A program made the translations under genes and the position numbers. A stretch of DNA of 64,000 nucleotides from DATMER01 sp034667225. Its GTDB lineage: Bacteria > Acidobacteriota > Thermoanaerobaculia > Multivoradales > UBA5704. Shown piece by piece: positions 27,722 to 37,290 of the stretch; within the stretch, counting starts at the first letter, position 1, and each line of letters starts with the position of its first letter. The stretch covers positions 62,001 through 126,000 of the forward strand of contig JAXDKG010000040.1 in NCBI GenBank assembly GCA_034667225.1, read 5' to 3'. Below the pieces are notes generated by a model. It saw only the letters and a program-made list of their open reading frames with translations. It ran no database searches and had not been told where the DNA came from.

Positions 27722-30700
27722 ACCGGCTCGTGGCCGGCATCGCCGACCTCTCGCCCCAGCAGCGGGCGGTCCTCGAGCTGCGGCTGCGCAGGAGAGGGCG
27801 TGCCAAGGCCGGGACCGCGGTCGAGCGCCGGCCCAGGACCGCGGCGGGCGTTCCGCTGTCGTTCGCGCAGGAGCGCCTGTGGTTCATCCAGCAGATGCTG
27901 CCGGAGAACACGGCGTATAACGTGAGGAACGCGGTCCGCCTCCGGGGCGGCCTGAACACGGGCGTGCTGGCGAGGACGCTGGGAGAGATCGTCCGCCGGC
28001 ACGAGGTCTTGCGGTCCACCTTTCCCCTGGATGGCGAGAGACCCGTCCAGATCACCGCCCCCTGGCGACCCTTTCCGCTGGCCCAGGTGGACCTCGCCGG
28101 GATCGCGGCGGAGCGGCGGGAGGTCGAGGCCGTGCGGCTGGCGGCCGAATCCTCCTCCCTCCCCTTCGACCTTCCCGGAGGGCCGGTCATCCGGGCGCTT
28201 CACCTGCGGCTGGCGGAGCAGGAGCACGTGATCCTCCTCACTCTGCACCACATCGTGGCGGACGGCTGGTCGACGGAGATCCTGACGCGTGAGCTCGCGA
28301 CGCTGTACGCCGCTTTTTCGCGCGGCGAGCCTTCGCCCTTGCCCGAGCTTCCGATCCAGTACGCGGACTTTGCGCTCTGGCAGCGCGATTGGCTCCAGGG
28401 AGAGGTACTGGAGGCTCAGCTCGCGGTCTGGAAGAGGCGCCTCCAGGGCGCGCCCGAGGTGATCGAGCTGCCGACCGACCGGCCGCGCCCCTCGACGCAG
28501 AGCTTCCGTGGAGCGAACTTTTCGTTCGCGCTGCCCGCGGGCCTCCAGTCCGGGCTTCGGGACCTGAGCCGCCGGCAGGGGACGACCCTCTTCATGACCG
28601 TCCTGGCCGCGTTCCAGCTCCTGCTCCACCGGTACACTGGGCAGGACGACATCGTGGTGGGGTCTCCCATCGCCGGCCGCAACCGGGTGGAGATCGAAAA
28701 CCTGATCGGTTGCTTCGTCAACACCCTGGTCCTGCGGTTGAGCTTTGCCGGCGCCCCGACGTTTCTCGAGCTGCTGGCCCGGGCGCGCGAGGTGAGCCTG
28801 GAGGCCTATGCCCATCAGGACCTGCCGTTCGAGAAGCTGGTGGAGGAGCTGCAGCCGAAACGCAGCCTGAGCCACCAGCCCCTGTTCCAGGTCGCCTTCG
28901 CCCTCGACAGCTCCACGGAGGCGCGGTCCGAGGCGCAGGGTGTCGCCCTGCGGCCCTTCGAGATCGGGAGCGCCAGCACGAAGTTCGACTGGGTCCTGAT
29001 GATGCAGGAGACGCGCGGCGGGGTGAGCGGCTCGTGGAGCTACAGCACCGATCTCTTCGACCGATCCTCGATGGCGCGGACGCTCGACCATCTGATCACG
29101 TTGCTCGAAGGGATCGTCCAGGACCCCGGCTGTGATCCTGCCCTCCTGCCGATGCTTTCGGCGGCGGAGAGGCAGCAGGTGGTGATCGAGTGGAACGACA
29201 CCGAGGCGCCCCTTGTCGCGACCCGGTTCATCCACGATCTGTTCGCGGCGCAGGTCGAGAGCGCGCCGGACGCTCCGGCCGCGCTGACCGGCGGCGGGCA
29301 GTTCACCTACCGCGAGGTCGATCAGCGGTCCAATCAGCTCGCGCATGCCCTGCGGCGCCTGGGGGTCGGGCCGGGCGCATCGGTCGCCGTCCTGCTGGAG
29401 CGCTCGCTGGAGATGGTCCCGGCCCTGCTGGCCATCCTCAAGACGGGCGGCGCCTACGTGCCTCTGGAGCCGATCTTTGGCAAGGCGCGCATCCACTGGA
29501 TCCTGTCCGCGCTCGGGATGCGGTGGATCTTGACGCAGACGACGCAGCTGCCGCTTCTGGGGGAGCTCGACGAGCTGCCGGTCCTGGAGCACGTCCTCTG
29601 TCTCGACGCGGCTCTGCCCACCGCGGCCGACGCGGCCCGCCTGATGCCGGCCCTGCCGGGCCTGCAGCGGCTCCATTCCCTGGCGGAGATCTCGGCGCTG
29701 CCGGCGAGCGATCCGCGGCTGCGGGAACCGGCGGCCGAGGTGGCCTACACCATCTACACCTCCGGCTCCACCGGAGCTCCCAAGGGAGTCCAGGTCTGCC
29801 ATCGTCCGGTAATCAACCTGATCGACTGGGTGAACCGCACCTTCGAGGTCGGCCCCGGCGACCGCCTCCTCTTCACGACCTCGCTCTGCTTCGACCTCTC
29901 GGTCTATGACATCTTCGGCATCCTGGCCGCCGGGGGCTCGATCCGGATCGCGACCGGGGAAGAGGCGCGGGACCCGGAGCGGCTGCTGGAGATCCTCCTG
30001 CGAGAGCCGATCACCTTCTGGGATTCGGCGCCGGCGGCCCTGCAGCAGCTGGTGCCGTTCTTTCCCCCTGCCGCTGGAGCGGGAGGCGATCGCCTGCGCC
30101 TGGTCTTCCTGAGCGGCGACTGGATCCCCGTGAGCCTGCCGGACCGGGTGCGGGCGGTCTTTCCGCGGGCGCGCGTGATCAGCCTGGGCGGGGCCACCGA
30201 GGCCACGGTCTGGTCCAACGACTTCCCCATCGGCACCGTCGATCCGCGCTGGTCCAGCATCCCCTATGGACGGCCGATCCGGAACGCCCGCTACCACGTG
30301 CTGGACCCTCACCTGGGCCCGTGCACCGTGCGCGTGCCCGGCGAGCTCTTTATCGCCGGTGGGTGTCTGAGCGACGGCTATGCAAGGGAGCCGGCCTTGA
30401 CGGCGCAGAGGTACGTGCCCGATCCCTTCAGCGCGGAGGCGGGGGCTCGCATGTACCGGACGGGGGACCGGGCGCGCCTCTTCCCCGACGGCAACATCGA
30501 GTTCCTCGGCCGCCTCGACCATCAGGTCAAGATCCGGGGATTCCGGGTCGAGCTCGGCGACATCGAGGTGACGCTGCGCCAGCATCCCGCCGTCCGCGAC
30601 GTGGTGGTGGTGGCGCGCGGCGACCGGCCCGGCGACATGCGCCTGATCGCCTACTTCGTGCCGGGCGGGGGCGAGCGTCCGACCGCCTCCGCGCTGCGCA

Positions 30701-32553
30701 CGTTCCTGCAGGAGAGGCTTCCCGCCTACATGGTGCCCGCGGCCTTCGTCGGCCTGGAGTCGTTTCCGGTCACCGGCAACGGCAAGCTGGACCGGCAGGG
30801 CCTCCCGGAGGTCGAGTGGTCGCGCCCGGACGACGGCGGGGAGCTCCAGACTCCCCGCTCGCCCGTGGAGGCGCGGTTGACCGAGATCTGGAGCCAGGTC
30901 CTGGGTGTCGACAAGATCGGGGTCCACGACAACTTCTTCGAGCTCGGAGGCGATTCCATCCTGGCGATCCAGATGGTGAGCCGGGCCAACCAGGCGGGCC
31001 TCCGGCTGAGCGTGCGGCAGACGTTCCAGTACCAGACCGTGGCCGAGCTGGCGGGCGCGGTCGGCACCGAGGAGGAGATCGCGGCGGAGCAGGGCGCGGT
31101 CGTCGGGCCCGTCCCCCTCACTCCGATCCAATCCTGGTTCCTGGAGCAGGAGCTGGACGAGCCTTACCACTGGAACCAGTCTCTTCTGTTCGAGGCCAGA
31201 GATCCCCAGGACCCGTCCATCCTGCGCGCGGCGGTGGGCCGCCTGCTCCTGCACCACGACGCCCTGCGCCTGCGCTTCGCGAGGGCCGGCACGGGCTGGC
31301 GGCAGGAATGCAGCGCCCCGGATGGCGCCGTCCCGTTCCATCACCTGGACCTCTCCGGGCTCCCCGCGGAGCTCCGGGCGCGGGCCCTCGAAGCGACCGC
31401 GGCAGGGGTGCAGGCCAGTCTCGATTTGCATGCAGGGCCGCTGATCCGCGTCGCCCTGTTCACGGCCGGCCGCGGCACGCCCGATCGGCTACTGCTCGTG
31501 ATCCATCATCTCGCCGTGGACGGCCTGTCCTGGCGGGTGCTGCTGGAGGACCTGAGGATCGCCTGCCGGCAGGCGGCCGGCGGCCAGCCGGTCCGGCTTC
31601 CGGCCAAGACGAGCTCGTTCAAGGAGTGGTCGCTCCGGCTCGCCGCGCACGCCGAGTCGGAGGAGCTCGCGGCCGAGGCCGGATACTGGCTCGGGATGCT
31701 GCCCGCCGAGGCCCGGCCCTTGCCGGTCGACGGTCCCGGAGGGCGCAATACCGTGGCCTCCCTGCGCTCGGTGGGGGAGTCCCTGACCGCCGAGGAGACC
31801 CGCGCCCTGCTGCAGGACCTGCCCGCGGCCTTCCACACCGAGATCAACGAGGTCCTGCTCACCGCCCTGGCCGGCGCCTTCGGGAGGTGGACGGGGGAGC
31901 CGCGCCTCCTCCTGGACCTGGAAGGCCATGGGCGGGAGGGGGTCTTCGCCGAGGTCGACGTGTCGCGCACGGTGGGCTGGTTCACCTCGATCATGCCGGT
32001 CCATCTGGAGCTGAGCCCGGGGGGCGATCTCCTGGCCGCGCTCCGCTCGGTCAAGGAGCAGCTCCGCCGCATGCCCCACCGGGGGGCCCGCTACGGCCTG
32101 CTGCGCCACCTCTGCCGCGACGAAGCCGTGCGGAGCGAGCTCCGGCGCCGTGCCCAGCCCGAGGTCAGCTTCAATTACCTGGGCCGTTTCGACCAGGCGC
32201 TGCCGCCGGGGGACTCCCCGTTCGACTTCAGCCCGCTGTCGAAAGGGCCGGACCGCAGCCCGGCCGGAAGCCGCCGGCATCTCCTGGAGATCACGGCCAG
32301 GGTGGTGGGGGGATGCCTCCACGTTCAGCTCGCCTACAGCGAGGCGTTCCATCGCCGCTCGACGGTGGAGGAGCTGGCGCGGAGCTTCGTCGCCGAGCTG
32401 CGTGCGCTCCTCGCGCTCGCCGAAGCCCCCTCCGCGGAGACCCTGACCGCCTCGGACTTCCCTCTCGCCCACCTCGACGAGGACAAGCTTCAGCACCTGT
32501 CGGCGCTGATCGATGCCGCCGACGGCCTGGAGGAGGACGGGGACCTCGGATGA
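27718..32553 (+). CDS. NRPS module: C-A(Cys-like)-T-E
   Basis: A 1611-aa module. C has LSFAQERLWFI and HHIVADGWS (about 175). A (SGSTGAPKG about 681) has code DLYDFSLVWK and the unusual core LGGATEATVWSN instead of YGPTET; both recall Cys-activating domains (DLYNLSLIWK), though position 278 is Asp rather than Asn. T has LGGDSIL (about 1078). The epimerase domain (about 1115-1560) has HHLAVDGLSW (about 1261). Predicted: incorporation of D-Cys or a related D-residue. The C domain is an ordinary condensation type, not a heterocyclisation (DxxxxD) type, so no thiazoline is implied. It is coupled to both neighbours by 4-nt overlaps. Confidence 0.93.
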   Translation: MNRLVAGIADLSPQQRAVLELRLRRRGRAKAGTAVERRPRTAAGVPLSFAQERLWFIQQMLPENTAYNVRNAVRLRGGLNTGVLARTLGEIVRRHEVLRSTFPLDGERPVQITAPWRPFPLAQVDLAGIAAERREVEAVRLAAESSSLPFDLPGGPVIRALHLRLAEQEHVILLTLHHIVADGWSTEILTRELATLYAAFSRGEPSPLPELPIQYADFALWQRDWLQGEVLEAQLAVWKRRLQGAPEVIELPTDRPRPSTQSFRGANFSFALPAGLQSGLRDLSRRQGTTLFMTVLAAFQLLLHRYTGQDDIVVGSPIAGRNRVEIENLIGCFVNTLVLRLSFAGAPTFLELLARAREVSLEAYAHQDLPFEKLVEELQPKRSLSHQPLFQVAFALDSSTEARSEAQGVALRPFEIGSASTKFDWVLMMQETRGGVSGSWSYSTDLFDRSSMARTLDHLITLLEGIVQDPGCDPALLPMLSAAERQQVVIEWNDTEAPLVATRFIHDLFAAQVESAPDAPAALTGGGQFTYREVDQRSNQLAHALRRLGVGPGASVAVLLERSLEMVPALLAILKTGGAYVPLEPIFGKARIHWILSALGMRWILTQTTQLPLLGELDELPVLEHVLCLDAALPTAADAARLMPALPGLQRLHSLAEISALPASDPRLREPAAEVAYTIYTSGSTGAPKGVQVCHRPVINLIDWVNRTFEVGPGDRLLFTTSLCFDLSVYDIFGILAAGGSIRIATGEEARDPERLLEILLREPITFWDSAPAALQQLVPFFPPAAGAGGDRLRLVFLSGDWIPVSLPDRVRAVFPRARVISLGGATEATVWSNDFPIGTVDPRWSSIPYGRPIRNARYHVLDPHLGPCTVRVPGELFIAGGCLSDGYAREPALTAQRYVPDPFSAEAGARMYRTGDRARLFPDGNIEFLGRLDHQVKIRGFRVELGDIEVTLRQHPAVRDVVVVARGDRPGDMRLIAYFVPGGGERPTASALRTFLQERLPAYMVPAAFVGLESFPVTGNGKLDRQGLPEVEWSRPDDGGELQTPRSPVEARLTEIWSQVLGVDKIGVHDNFFELGGDSILAIQMVSRANQAGLRLSVRQTFQYQTVAELAGAVGTEEEIAAEQGAVVGPVPLTPIQSWFLEQELDEPYHWNQSLLFEARDPQDPSILRAAVGRLLLHHDALRLRFARAGTGWRQECSAPDGAVPFHHLDLSGLPAELRARALEATAAGVQASLDLHAGPLIRVALFTAGRGTPDRLLLVIHHLAVDGLSWRVLLEDLRIACRQAAGGQPVRLPAKTSSFKEWSLRLAAHAESEELAAEAGYWLGMLPAEARPLPVDGPGGRNTVASLRSVGESLTAEETRALLQDLPAAFHTEINEVLLTALAGAFGRWTGEPRLLLDLEGHGREGVFAEVDVSRTVGWFTSIMPVHLELSPGGDLLAALRSVKEQLRRMPHRGARYGLLRHLCRDEAVRSELRRRAQPEVSFNYLGRFDQALPPGDSPFDFSPLSKGPDRSPAGSRRHLLEITARVVGGCLHVQLAYSEAFHRRSTVEELARSFVAELRALLALAEAPSAETLTASDFPLAHLDEDKLQHLSALIDAADGLEEDGDLG

Positions 32554-35500
32554 AGAACGTCGAGGACGTCTATCCGCTGTCGCCGCTGCAGGAGGGCCTG
32601 CTCATCCACGCCCTGTCGGCGCATGGCTCCGGAGCAGGCTTCGAGCAGTCGGCCTATACGATCCACGGCGACCTGGACGCCGCCGCTTTCGCGGAGACGT
32701 GGCGGCGGATCCTCGACCGGCACATGGTCCTGCGGATCGGCTTCTTTGCGCAGGGCCTCGACCGGCCCGTCCAGGTGGTCCGGCAGCAGGTGCGCCTGCC
32801 GCTGCTGCGCGAAGACTGGCGCGAGGTCCCCGCGGCCGAGCAGCGGCGGCGGCTCGACGAGTATCTCGCGAGCGACCAGGAAAAAGGTTTCGATCCGGCG
32901 CGGGCGCCGCTCATGCGGCTGGCGCTCTTCACCCTTTCCGCGGGCGCGCACTTCTTCGTCTGGAGCTTCCATCACCTGCTGCTCGACGGCTGGAGCCGGA
33001 TCCTGGTCCTCCAGGAGGTGCTCGCCGTCTATGAAGCTCTCCTGCGCGGAGGCTCCCCGGAGCTGCCCGCCGCTCCGCCTTTCCGAGACTACATCGCCTG
33101 GATCCAGCGCCAGGACGCGGCCGGGGCCGAGGCCTTCTGGCGGACGACCTTCGCGGGCTTCACGGGACCGACTCCGCTGTCGATCGACCGCGTGGCCATG
33201 GGCACTGCCGAGGCGGAGACCGAGGTGTGTCTGCGCGAAGTCGCGGAGGACGACGCGGCGCGGCTCCGGTCCTTCGCGCAGCAGAACCAGCTCACGCTCG
33301 GCTCCCTGGTCCAGGGCGCCTGGGCGCTGCTGCTCGCCCGGTACAGCGGCCGGGACGACGTGGTCTTCGGCAGCACGGTCTCGGGCCGGCCGGGCGATCT
33401 GCCGGGGATCGAATCCACCGTGGGGATGTTCGCCAATAACCTTCCGGTGCGGGCCCAGGCGCCCGCGGCCTCTCGCGTCCTTCCCTGGCTGCAGTCGCTG
33501 CAGACCCGTCTCGCCGAGCTGCGGCAGTACGAGCACTGCTCTGCGCAGCAGATCCAGGACTGGGCCCGGGTTTCCCGGGGCGTGCGCCTGTACGAAAGCC
33601 TCGTGGTCTTCCAGAACTATCCCGACGGCAAGCTGCAGCAGGGCGGGCCGGGGAGCCTCGCCGTCGAGCCCTATCGAAGCCGGCTGGAGACCAACCTCGC
33701 GCTCACGCTGGTCGTCGGCGCCGGGGCGGGGATGCGGCTGCGCCTCTTCGCCAGGGGGCACCGCTTCGGGGCGGAGACCGTGGCGCGCATGCTCGGGCAT
33801 TTCGAGTCCCTGCTCGCGAGCTTCGCCGCGAACCCCGCGGGCAGGCTCTGCGAAGCGCAGCTCCTCGGCGACGAGGAGCGCCGTCAGCTCCTGACCGGAG
33901 GCGGCGACCCGTCGCGGCAGGAGCGGGCACCCCTTTCCGCGGCGCACCGGCTCTTCGCGACCGCGGCGCAGCGCTCCCCCGACGCCGTGGCGGTGGCTGC
34001 CGGCCGCTCCCGGATCACCTTCGGCGAGCTGGACCGCCGCAGCGACCGGCTCGCTCGCGGGCTGCGCCGCGGGGAGCCGGTCGCCTTCGCCATGGAGCCG
34101 TGCCCGGAAGCCGCGGTCGCGCTCCTGGCGGTCCTCAAGGCGGGCGGTGTCGCCGGGCTGCTCGATCCGGCCGGGGCGGACGGCGCCCGCGTCCTCCGGG
34201 CGGATGCGGAGCAGGGCTTGCCGCTGGACGAGGGGGAGCCGCTTCCGGACCCCGGCACCGAGGAGCCGGCCTGCCTCCTGGGAGCCCTGGACGTCCGGCT
34301 CTCCCATGGGCTGCTGGCGGGCCTCTGCCGCGCGGCCGCGGACCGTCTCGGTCTGGGGCCGGGAAAGGTGTTCCTGGCGGCGGGACCCTCTCGCTGGGCC
34401 ACGGGGCTGGCCTTCGACATCCTGGTGCCCCTCTGCGCCGGGGCGACCCTGGTCTTCCCTGACCCGGCCGAAAGCGCGGACCCCCGGCTCCTGGCGCAGG
34501 CGGTCGCCGCCTCCGGTGCCACGTTCGTGCAGGCGACCCCCGGCACCTGGAGCGCCCTGCTCGACCTGGGGTGGCCGGCCGGCCGGCAGCTTGCGGCTCT
34601 CGCCCGCAGCGAAACCCCTGCGCGCGGATTGGTCGATCTCCTGCTCGCCGCGGCCGGTACCCTCTGGACGATCTATTGCCCGGAGGGCACGGGGCTTTGG
34701 GCGGCGCTGGGCCGGGCGCAACCCGGGGACGCGCCGATTTCCCTCGGCGCTCCGGTTTCCGATCTCCGGCTCGAAATCCTGGACCGGCATCTGCAGCCCG
34801 CTCCCATGGGCATCCCGGGAGAGATCTGCCTGAGCGCGCGCCCCGATCTGCCGCTGCTGCGGACCGGCGACCTCGCGCGCGTCCTGCCCGACGGCACCCT
34901 GGAGCCCCTCGGCCGCGTAGGCGACTGGCACGGCGAGGTGGAGGCACTGCTCAGGAGGCTTCCCGCGGTTCGCGAGGCCGCGCTGACCACCTGGACGGAC
35001 GCCTCGGGGGAGACCGCTCCCGTTGCCTGCCTCGCGCTGACCCGCGAGAGAGCGGTCGCAGCGGCCGACCTGCGCCAGTTCCTGCTCCGCGCCCTGCCCC
35101 CTCACCAGGTCCCCGCCGCCTTCGTGATCCTGGAAGCCCTGCCCAGAACCGCGGACGGCCGCGTCGACCGGGCTGCGCTGGCACGTCTCGAAGAGGGTGG
35201 ACCGACGGTCCTCGCCAGCTTCGCTCCACCCCGCGACCCGGTGGAGCTCCAGCTCGTGCAGATCTGGGAGGAGGTTCTGGACGTGAGCTCCGTCGGGATC
35301 CACGATGATTTTTTCGCGAGCGGCGGGCATTCCCTCTCCGCCGTCCAGGTGATGGCGCGGATCCAGGAACGGTTCGGCATGGATCTGCCGCTTGCGACGC
35401 TGTTCGGGTCGCCCACGATCGAGGAGCTGGCTGCCGAGCTGCGAAGCGCGAGCCGCCGGCCGCCGTCCACCCTGGTGCCGATCCAGCCGCGCGGCTCGCA

Positions 35501-36323
35501 GCGCCCTTTCTTCTGCATCCACGGCCTCGGCGGGGAGGTGCTGATCTATTACGACCTCGCCCGCTGCCTGGGCAACGATCAGCCGGTCTACGGCATCCAG
35601 GCACCGCTGCTGACCGAGATGGGCGACCGCTGCCCCCCGCTCGAGGAGCTGGCAGCCGGGTACGTGCAGGCCCTGCGCGAGGTCCAGAGCGAGGGACCCT
35701 ACTCCCTCGGCGGGTACTCCTACGGCTCCATCGTCGCCTTCGAGATGGCACGGCAGCTCCAGCGCAACGGCGAGCCGGTCGGATTGCTCGCCATGCTCGA
35801 CGGGCCCTCTCCCCTGGTCGCCAGGAAGGGGGAGAGGCGCAGCGACGTGGTGATGATGGCGGGGCTCGCGAGGAGCATCGCCCGCCAGGCCGGGGTCGAG
35901 CTCTCCCTGCCGCACGAGGAGCTCCAGGCGCTCTCCCGCCAGGAGGGCCTGGAGCTCCTCGTCGCCGAGCTGCACGAGGCCCGCCTGTTGCCCGCCGGCC
36001 TCGATCTGGCCTGGGTCGAACGGGCTCTCCACGGCGTGCGGCTGCGCGAGGAGGCGCTGTACAGATACGAGCCGGAGCCCTACGACGGCACGATTACCCT
36101 GTTCCGCTCGACCGAGGTCGAAATCGAGAGCGCCAGGGCCTGGCGGGAGATCGGGGTCGACGTCGAGGACCGGACCAGGGGCTGGGACGAACTTTCGACC
36201 CGGCCCGTCGAGGTCCACCCTGTGCCCGGCTACCACGCCACGATCCTGACGCTGCCCAACGTCCGGATCCTGGCGGCGCTCCTGAAGAAGTGTCTGGATC
36301 GAACCAACGAGACATCGGATTGA
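32550..36323 (+). CDS. Terminal NRPS: C-eroded A-T-thioesterase
   Basis: A 1257-aa termination protein. C opens with YPLSPLQEGLL (DCL style, fitting the upstream E domain) and has HHLLLDGWS (about 141). The A-like region (about 465-880) is open but badly eroded: there is no SGSTG phosphate loop, YGPTE is replaced by YCPEGTG, the GLARGY and QVKIRG motifs are missing, and the A10 Lys is Arg (DGRVDR). Only pieces such as LKAGG and LRTGD survive. Adenylation is therefore unlikely. T (GGHSLS about 925) and a type I thioesterase follow, with Ser in GGYSYGS (about 1055), Asp in MLDGP and His in PGYHATI. It should release or cyclise the chain. Start ATG at 32550 overlaps the previous stop; the open frame to the left is not coding. 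Confidence 0.93.
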   Translation: MKNVEDVYPLSPLQEGLLIHALSAHGSGAGFEQSAYTIHGDLDAAAFAETWRRILDRHMVLRIGFFAQGLDRPVQVVRQQVRLPLLREDWREVPAAEQRRRLDEYLASDQEKGFDPARAPLMRLALFTLSAGAHFFVWSFHHLLLDGWSRILVLQEVLAVYEALLRGGSPELPAAPPFRDYIAWIQRQDAAGAEAFWRTTFAGFTGPTPLSIDRVAMGTAEAETEVCLREVAEDDAARLRSFAQQNQLTLGSLVQGAWALLLARYSGRDDVVFGSTVSGRPGDLPGIESTVGMFANNLPVRAQAPAASRVLPWLQSLQTRLAELRQYEHCSAQQIQDWARVSRGVRLYESLVVFQNYPDGKLQQGGPGSLAVEPYRSRLETNLALTLVVGAGAGMRLRLFARGHRFGAETVARMLGHFESLLASFAANPAGRLCEAQLLGDEERRQLLTGGGDPSRQERAPLSAAHRLFATAAQRSPDAVAVAAGRSRITFGELDRRSDRLARGLRRGEPVAFAMEPCPEAAVALLAVLKAGGVAGLLDPAGADGARVLRADAEQGLPLDEGEPLPDPGTEEPACLLGALDVRLSHGLLAGLCRAAADRLGLGPGKVFLAAGPSRWATGLAFDILVPLCAGATLVFPDPAESADPRLLAQAVAASGATFVQATPGTWSALLDLGWPAGRQLAALARSETPARGLVDLLLAAAGTLWTIYCPEGTGLWAALGRAQPGDAPISLGAPVSDLRLEILDRHLQPAPMGIPGEICLSARPDLPLLRTGDLARVLPDGTLEPLGRVGDWHGEVEALLRRLPAVREAALTTWTDASGETAPVACLALTRERAVAAADLRQFLLRALPPHQVPAAFVILEALPRTADGRVDRAALARLEEGGPTVLASFAPPRDPVELQLVQIWEEVLDVSSVGIHDDFFASGGHSLSAVQVMARIQERFGMDLPLATLFGSPTIEELAAELRSASRRPPSTLVPIQPRGSQRPFFCIHGLGGEVLIYYDLARCLGNDQPVYGIQAPLLTEMGDRCPPLEELAAGYVQALREVQSEGPYSLGGYSYGSIVAFEMARQLQRNGEPVGLLAMLDGPSPLVARKGERRSDVVMMAGLARSIARQAGVELSLPHEELQALSRQEGLELLVAELHEARLLPAGLDLAWVERALHGVRLREEALYRYEPEPYDGTITLFRSTEVEIESARAWREIGVDVEDRTRGWDELSTRPVEVHPVPGYHATILTLPNVRILAALLKKCLDRTNETSD

Positions 36324-36350
36324 GCGGCGAGCCCGCGGAGGAACCAAGTC

Positions 36351-37277
36351 ATGGAATCGAGGAATCGACGAGCCTTTGCACTGCTGGTCCTGTCTCTCCT
36401 GCTGTTGCCGCTGGCCTCGTGGGCCGAGGGGCAGCAGGCGCCGAGCTTCGAGGGCCGGTGGGCCGGAGTGGTCATCTTCCAGTTTGCCGAGACCGAGGTG
36501 GACCTCATCTTTCAATTCGACCGCCGCCCGGACGGTACCTGGGGCGGCACTCTCACCAGCCCGATCCAGGGAATGAAGGACCGCGCCCTGCAGAAGGTCG
36601 AAGTGAATGGGTCCGACATCGCGTTCGTCAAAGGCCCGACGGAGACCTTCGTGGGCAAGCTCTCGGCCGACGGGAGCATGATCACGGGCGAGTTCACCCA
36701 GGACGGAGAGAGCTATCCCTTCGAGCTCGAGCGCCGTACCGGCCCCGACCCCGTTCCGGCGCTGCAACCGCTCGCCGCCGACAGCAGCGAGCTGAAACGG
36801 AGGTTCAACGCCGACCATGGAAAGGTCCGGCTCCTGTTGCTCATGTCTCCGACTTGCGGGTGCAGGATCGCCGCGCGCGTGGTCCAGAGGCACGTCCTCG
36901 AGCAGATCGAAGACGACCGTCTCAGGGTCTACGTGGTCTGGGAGCCGATCAAGAAGAACGACGACCGCAACGCGGCCGTGGAGTCCACGGCGCTGATGAC
37001 CGATCCGCGGGTGACTCACTTCTGGACCGACAGCCTGCAGCTCGCCGAGGCCCTAAAGGCGCCGATCGCGCTGGAGAAATCGCCGGCCTGGGACGTCTTC
37101 CTGCTCTTTGCCCCGGACGCCCGTTGGGAGGACGCGGTGCCCAAGCCGTCCTCCTTCCTGCACCAGCTCGGCGACGCCCTTCCTGCCGACCGGAAGTTCG
37201 ACGGCATCAAGCTCGCGGGCGAGGTCTACGCCCTCCTGGCGCGGCAGGACGGAAAGGTTTCCACGCAGCGCCCGTGA
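36351..37277 (+). CDS. Exported thioredoxin-like protein of unknown function
   Basis: 308 aa with a clear signal peptide (basic start, LLVLSLLLLPL, cut near WAEG). The first half (about 28-130) looks like a beta-rich domain; the second half (about 145-300) resembles a thioredoxin fold with MSPTCGC where the redox motif would lie, giving C-x-C and not C-x-x-C. It begins 27 bp after the NRPS termination gene with GGAGG 7-8 nt before the ATG, so it is probably cotranscribed with the biosynthetic genes. A role in thiol handling of a Cys-containing product is conceivable but not shown. No named family is recognised with confidence. Confidence 0.75.
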   Translation: MESRNRRAFALLVLSLLLLPLASWAEGQQAPSFEGRWAGVVIFQFAETEVDLIFQFDRRPDGTWGGTLTSPIQGMKDRALQKVEVNGSDIAFVKGPTETFVGKLSADGSMITGEFTQDGESYPFELERRTGPDPVPALQPLAADSSELKRRFNADHGKVRLLLLMSPTCGCRIAARVVQRHVLEQIEDDRLRVYVVWEPIKKNDDRNAAVESTALMTDPRVTHFWTDSLQLAEALKAPIALEKSPAWDVFLLFAPDARWEDAVPKPSSFLHQLGDALPADRKFDGIKLAGEVYALLARQDGKVSTQRP

Positions 37278-37290
37278 GCCGACGGCCGGC

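Noticed and set aside
27547..37019. Long - strand frames (27547-31431, 32490-37019) opposite NRPS genes
   Set aside because: Same composition artefact; repeated patterns mirror the conserved A-domain motifs on the other strand.
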